7,230 nucleotides of DNA from assembly GCA_937888775.1 (NCBI GenBank), contig CALAQT010000236.1, positions 1 to 7,230 on the forward strand, in the 5' to 3' direction. Below the pieces are notes generated by a model. That model was not told the DNA's origin and made no database searches. It saw only the letters and a list, made by a program, of their open reading frames with translations. How positions within the stretch are numbered: position 1 is the first letter of the stretch; each line of letters begins with the position of its first letter. This DNA is from an uncultured Actinomycetes bacterium (GTDB taxonomy: Bacteria > Actinomycetota > Thermoleophilia > Solirubrobacterales > Solirubrobacteraceae). Below, piece by piece: positions 5,371 to 7,230 of this stretch. Made by a program: the position numbers and the translations under genes.

Positions 5371-5910
5371 CGGCCTACGTCATTCGCACGAGCAACCCGC
5401 TCATGACTCCCGGTCCGTTCGGCACCGGCAACAGCCCCCGCTCATCGACCGAACCGCCGAGACTCGGAGTCCTGGGCTGCGGACGCAGACGACGTTACGA
5501 GGCGACTGCTCGCCCCGCTGTTCGAGGCGATCTCGCGGCGAGGGTACAGGACGTTGAGCGACCGCGAAGATCGTCCCGCGACGGCTGGCTGACCGCGCGG
5601 CACTACTCCTGCGCCGGTGGCCGACCACAGAGCACGAGGGCGCGCCCAACCGGCGTAAGTTTCACGTGGCTCAAGATGTCTGGCCGGATCGCCCCCTCCG
5701 GGCGCTGTGGTGCCACGAGATGGAGGCGAGCGACGTTGACTTAAGAGCGGGAACGCCCGCCGGCGGGCTGCCGCTTGGCGTGGGGAGCGAGCGCAGCGTC
5801 AGGCGTCGGTTTGGCTGCTGCTCGTCGTCCGATGCGAGCGTCTCGCTCGTGCGCTACGAGACGACTGCTCGTCGCGCAAAGCGTCAGCGCTGTGGATTAC
5901 GTACGAGGTT

Positions 5911-5959
5911 CCGGGATCAAGAACGCGGAACACTCTGTCCTATCGAGAGTGATCCCCGG
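5911..5959. repeat. Nested inverted repeats, possible RNA structure
   Basis: CCGGGATC (5911-5918) pairs with GATCCCCGG (5951-5959) with one bulged C. Inside it ACTCT (5932-5936) pairs with AGAGT (5946-5950) around a 9-nt loop. The strand is unknown, no T-run follows, and there is no second copy to support it. Confidence 0.3.
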
Positions 5960-6067
5960 CCGACCAGAGTCCGAGCGCCCTCTCCCTAACCCGCCCCGGA
6001 CTTGGTCGATCCCCCTTAGGTGCTGTTGGCACTTGTGTGTGGCATGGCCGTACCGGGCGTCTGGGTG

Positions 6068-6100
6068 AGACCGGCTCTCTGAGCCGCTCTGGCCCGGTCT
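6068..6100. repeat. Inverted repeat with inner hairpin
   Basis: AGACCGG (6068-6074) is inversely complementary to CCGGTCT (6094-6100). The inner CGGCTC (6072-6077) and GAGCCG (6081-6086) form a competing 6-bp hairpin with a TCT loop. Function unknown; it may be chance in GC-rich sequence. Confidence 0.25.
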
Positions 6101-6235
6101 TGCCTTGGGTTGGCTTTACATCGGCCCGGCGATGGACTATGGTCGCCGCACCGGAACGGATTTCCGACTGGTTGCCTGTCCCGGTGATCGGGGCGGCCTG
6201 CCGCTTGGGCTTGCGCTCGAATTAGGGGGCACAAG

Positions 6236-6440
6236 CTGCCCAAAGGACTGGAGGGTGCGAAAGCTGTTCCCGCGAACGAATTGCTGGACGCGGCAGCAGC
6301 GGTTCGCTGCCCACTCTCGTTCGCGACCATAGCCCGAGACCGGACCCTCACGGCGCTCTCCACCGGGCTCGGCGATAAGGACGGAGGTTTCCACAACGCC
6401 ATGACCAGAGATGCGCTCATGGCGTTTATCAACCAGGACG
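6236..6440 (+). pseudogene. Possible decayed coding fragment, family unknown
   Basis: One + frame reads LPKGLEGAKAVPANELLDAA and then a segment including LSFATIARDRTLTALSTGLG and HNAMTRDALMAFI. It has a protein-like composition, but no start with a ribosome binding site and no domain that I recognise. The same frame then runs on across the opposite-strand transporter gene, where it is only a shadow. The opposite strand is also open here, sharing third codon positions, so codon bias cannot decide between them. Confidence 0.2.
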
Positions 6441-6469
6441 AAGCGATCCGCTCTGACGGTCGTAGCGGG

Positions 6470-7222
6470 CTACCCGACGATCTTGGTGACTACGTGGCCG
6501 ATGACCCAGCCGACCCCGGCGCTCACGCCGCCGATCAGCAGCACCTGCAGACCTGCGAACAGCAGTCGCTGGCGGGCGACCGAGCCCTTGATGACGCCCA
6601 ACACGAACAGCGCGACGAGCGTGCAGGCGATGCTGACCGGGAGCGCGACGTGGACGGCGAAGAGGAAGTAGGGCCATAGCGGGATGATCGCTGCCCCGAG
6701 GTAGGTGGCCCCGACAACGAGCGCGTCGCCGCCGGCGTCGCCGCCCGCATCGGGGGATAGGCCGAGCTCCTTCTGGACCTTCGTGCGCAGGAAGACGTTC
6801 GGGTTCGCGGAGAGGCCCTGGGCGACCTGCTCGGCCGCGGCCCGCTCGAGTCCCTCCTCCTCGAGTATGAGTGCGAGCTCGGCAATCTCGCGCTCGGGCT
6901 CCGCCTCGATCTCCCGGCTCTCATCCTGGATCTCGGCGACGTAGAGGCCCTCCTCGGCCTCGCTGGCCAGATAGGACCCGCCGCCCATCGCGATAGACCC
7001 AGCGACCGCCTCAGCCAGCCCGGCGACGAGGATTGCCGCCTTTCCGGGGTTCGCAGCGGCCATGCCCGTCACGACGCCGAGCGGAACGAGCAGCCCGTCC
7101 TGCGCGCCGAGGACGAACTCTCGTATGCGCGACAGCCGCTCTATGCGCGCCGCCTCGCCGAGCGCGTGCTCACGGATGTGGACGCGAGCCTGCTCACGCT
7201 GCGCCTCGCCGATCGGCTCCAT
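6470..7222 (-). CDS. VIT1/CCC1-family iron/manganese transporter
   Basis: This encodes 250 residues as read from the ATG at 7222. The gene begins 8 bases from the window edge and the frame stays open to that edge, so the true start may lie outside. REFVLGAQDGLLVPLGVVTG (34-53) is the first membrane helix, with the conserved aspartate D42. EAVAGSIAMGGGSYLA (71-86) is the second, with E71 and M79, which correspond to pore residues of plant VIT1. Residues 88-155 are an acidic helical domain (EAEEGLYVAEIQDESREIEA, then more E-rich helices), the cytoplasmic metal-binding domain of this family. Three more helices follow (about 167-189, 190-212, 219-248). The family exports or sequesters Fe2+ or Mn2+, probably by proton exchange, to relieve metal excess. 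It is convergent with the mau-like operon, and no functional link is visible. Confidence 0.9.
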   Translation of the reverse strand: MEPIGEAQREQARVHIREHALGEAARIERLSRIREFVLGAQDGLLVPLGVVTGMAAANPGKAAILVAGLAEAVAGSIAMGGGSYLASEAEEGLYVAEIQDESREIEAEPEREIAELALILEEEGLERAAAEQVAQGLSANPNVFLRTKVQKELGLSPDAGGDAGGDALVVGATYLGAAIIPLWPYFLFAVHVALPVSIACTLVALFVLGVIKGSVARQRLLFAGLQVLLIGGVSAGVGWVIGHVVTKIVG

Positions 7223-7230
7223 CGCCCAAT

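Larger units (their letters stand above)
5154..6469. other. Gene-free stretch with a TIG relic and possible RNA structures
   Basis: No frame here is convincing along its length. A fragment of an IPT/TIG domain is at about 5268-5370. Between 5370 and 5750 short open pieces switch frame (for example RRLLAPLFEAISRRGYRTLS near 5494-5553 and RRKFHVAQDVWPDRPLRALW near 5651-5710), as in a decayed gene that I cannot name. A perfect 14-bp palindrome, GCCCGCCGGCGGGC, lies at 5755-5768. Inverted repeats occur at 5911-5959 and 6068-6100. A coding-like frame lies at about 6236-6440. No tRNA, rRNA or intrinsic terminator was found. Confidence 0.55.

Noticed and set aside
6281..6679. Plus-strand frame of 132 codons overlapping the metal transporter
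   Set aside because: Past 6470 it is an Asp/Arg-rich shadow of the transporter gene; only the part before 6440 is kept, as a weak possible relic.
1..7230. CRISPR array, rRNA or tRNA genes
   Set aside because: No regularly spaced repeats and no rRNA or tRNA signatures were seen on either strand.

Overview
This is a high-GC bacterial window. The gene families point to an actinobacterium, probably of the Thermoleophilia (Solirubrobacter/Gaiella-like) type. That placement rests on general familiarity with such proteins, not on a search. The supports are a secreted two-domain beta protein of a kind common there, an actinobacterial-type IS982 transposase relic, and a condensed methylamine-dehydrogenase-like (mau-like) cluster.

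Layout, left to right. Bases 1-378 are non-coding and hold one copy of a structured repeat (about 56-150) and a possible switchable hairpin leader. A secreted protein of unknown function follows (379-1170, +). Bases 1171-2198 have no intact gene. They hold an rve/IS481-type transposase relic with two frameshifts (+), an IS982-type transposase relic (-), a second copy of the structured repeat (about 1902-1983), and a 21-bp palindrome (2088-2108) that looks like an operator.

The centre is a tight three-gene operon on the + strand, with neighbouring genes overlapping by 11 and 7 bases. First is a membrane MauE domain fused to a MauD-like thioredoxin (2199-3089). Second is a Tat-exported, cysteine-rich homologue of the methylamine dehydrogenase light chain (3079-3663). 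Third is a MauF/CcdA-like membrane domain fused to an extracytoplasmic beta-propeller (3657-5153). These parts correspond to MauE, D, A, F and possibly B of the classical mau system, compressed into three genes. By eye, both tryptophans that form the TTQ cofactor are missing from the light chain, at R123 and Y175. The operon may therefore be a disulfide/thiol-based exported redox complex and not a methylamine dehydrogenase. This is the main candidate for an undescribed system.

Bases 5154-6469 have no convincing gene. They hold a relic of an IPT/TIG domain near 5270-5370, some possible hairpins, and a short coding-like stretch near 6236-6440. The window ends with a VIT1/CCC1-type metal-ion transporter on the - strand (7222-6470), convergent with the operon. 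Its start lies so close to the window edge that it cannot be fixed.
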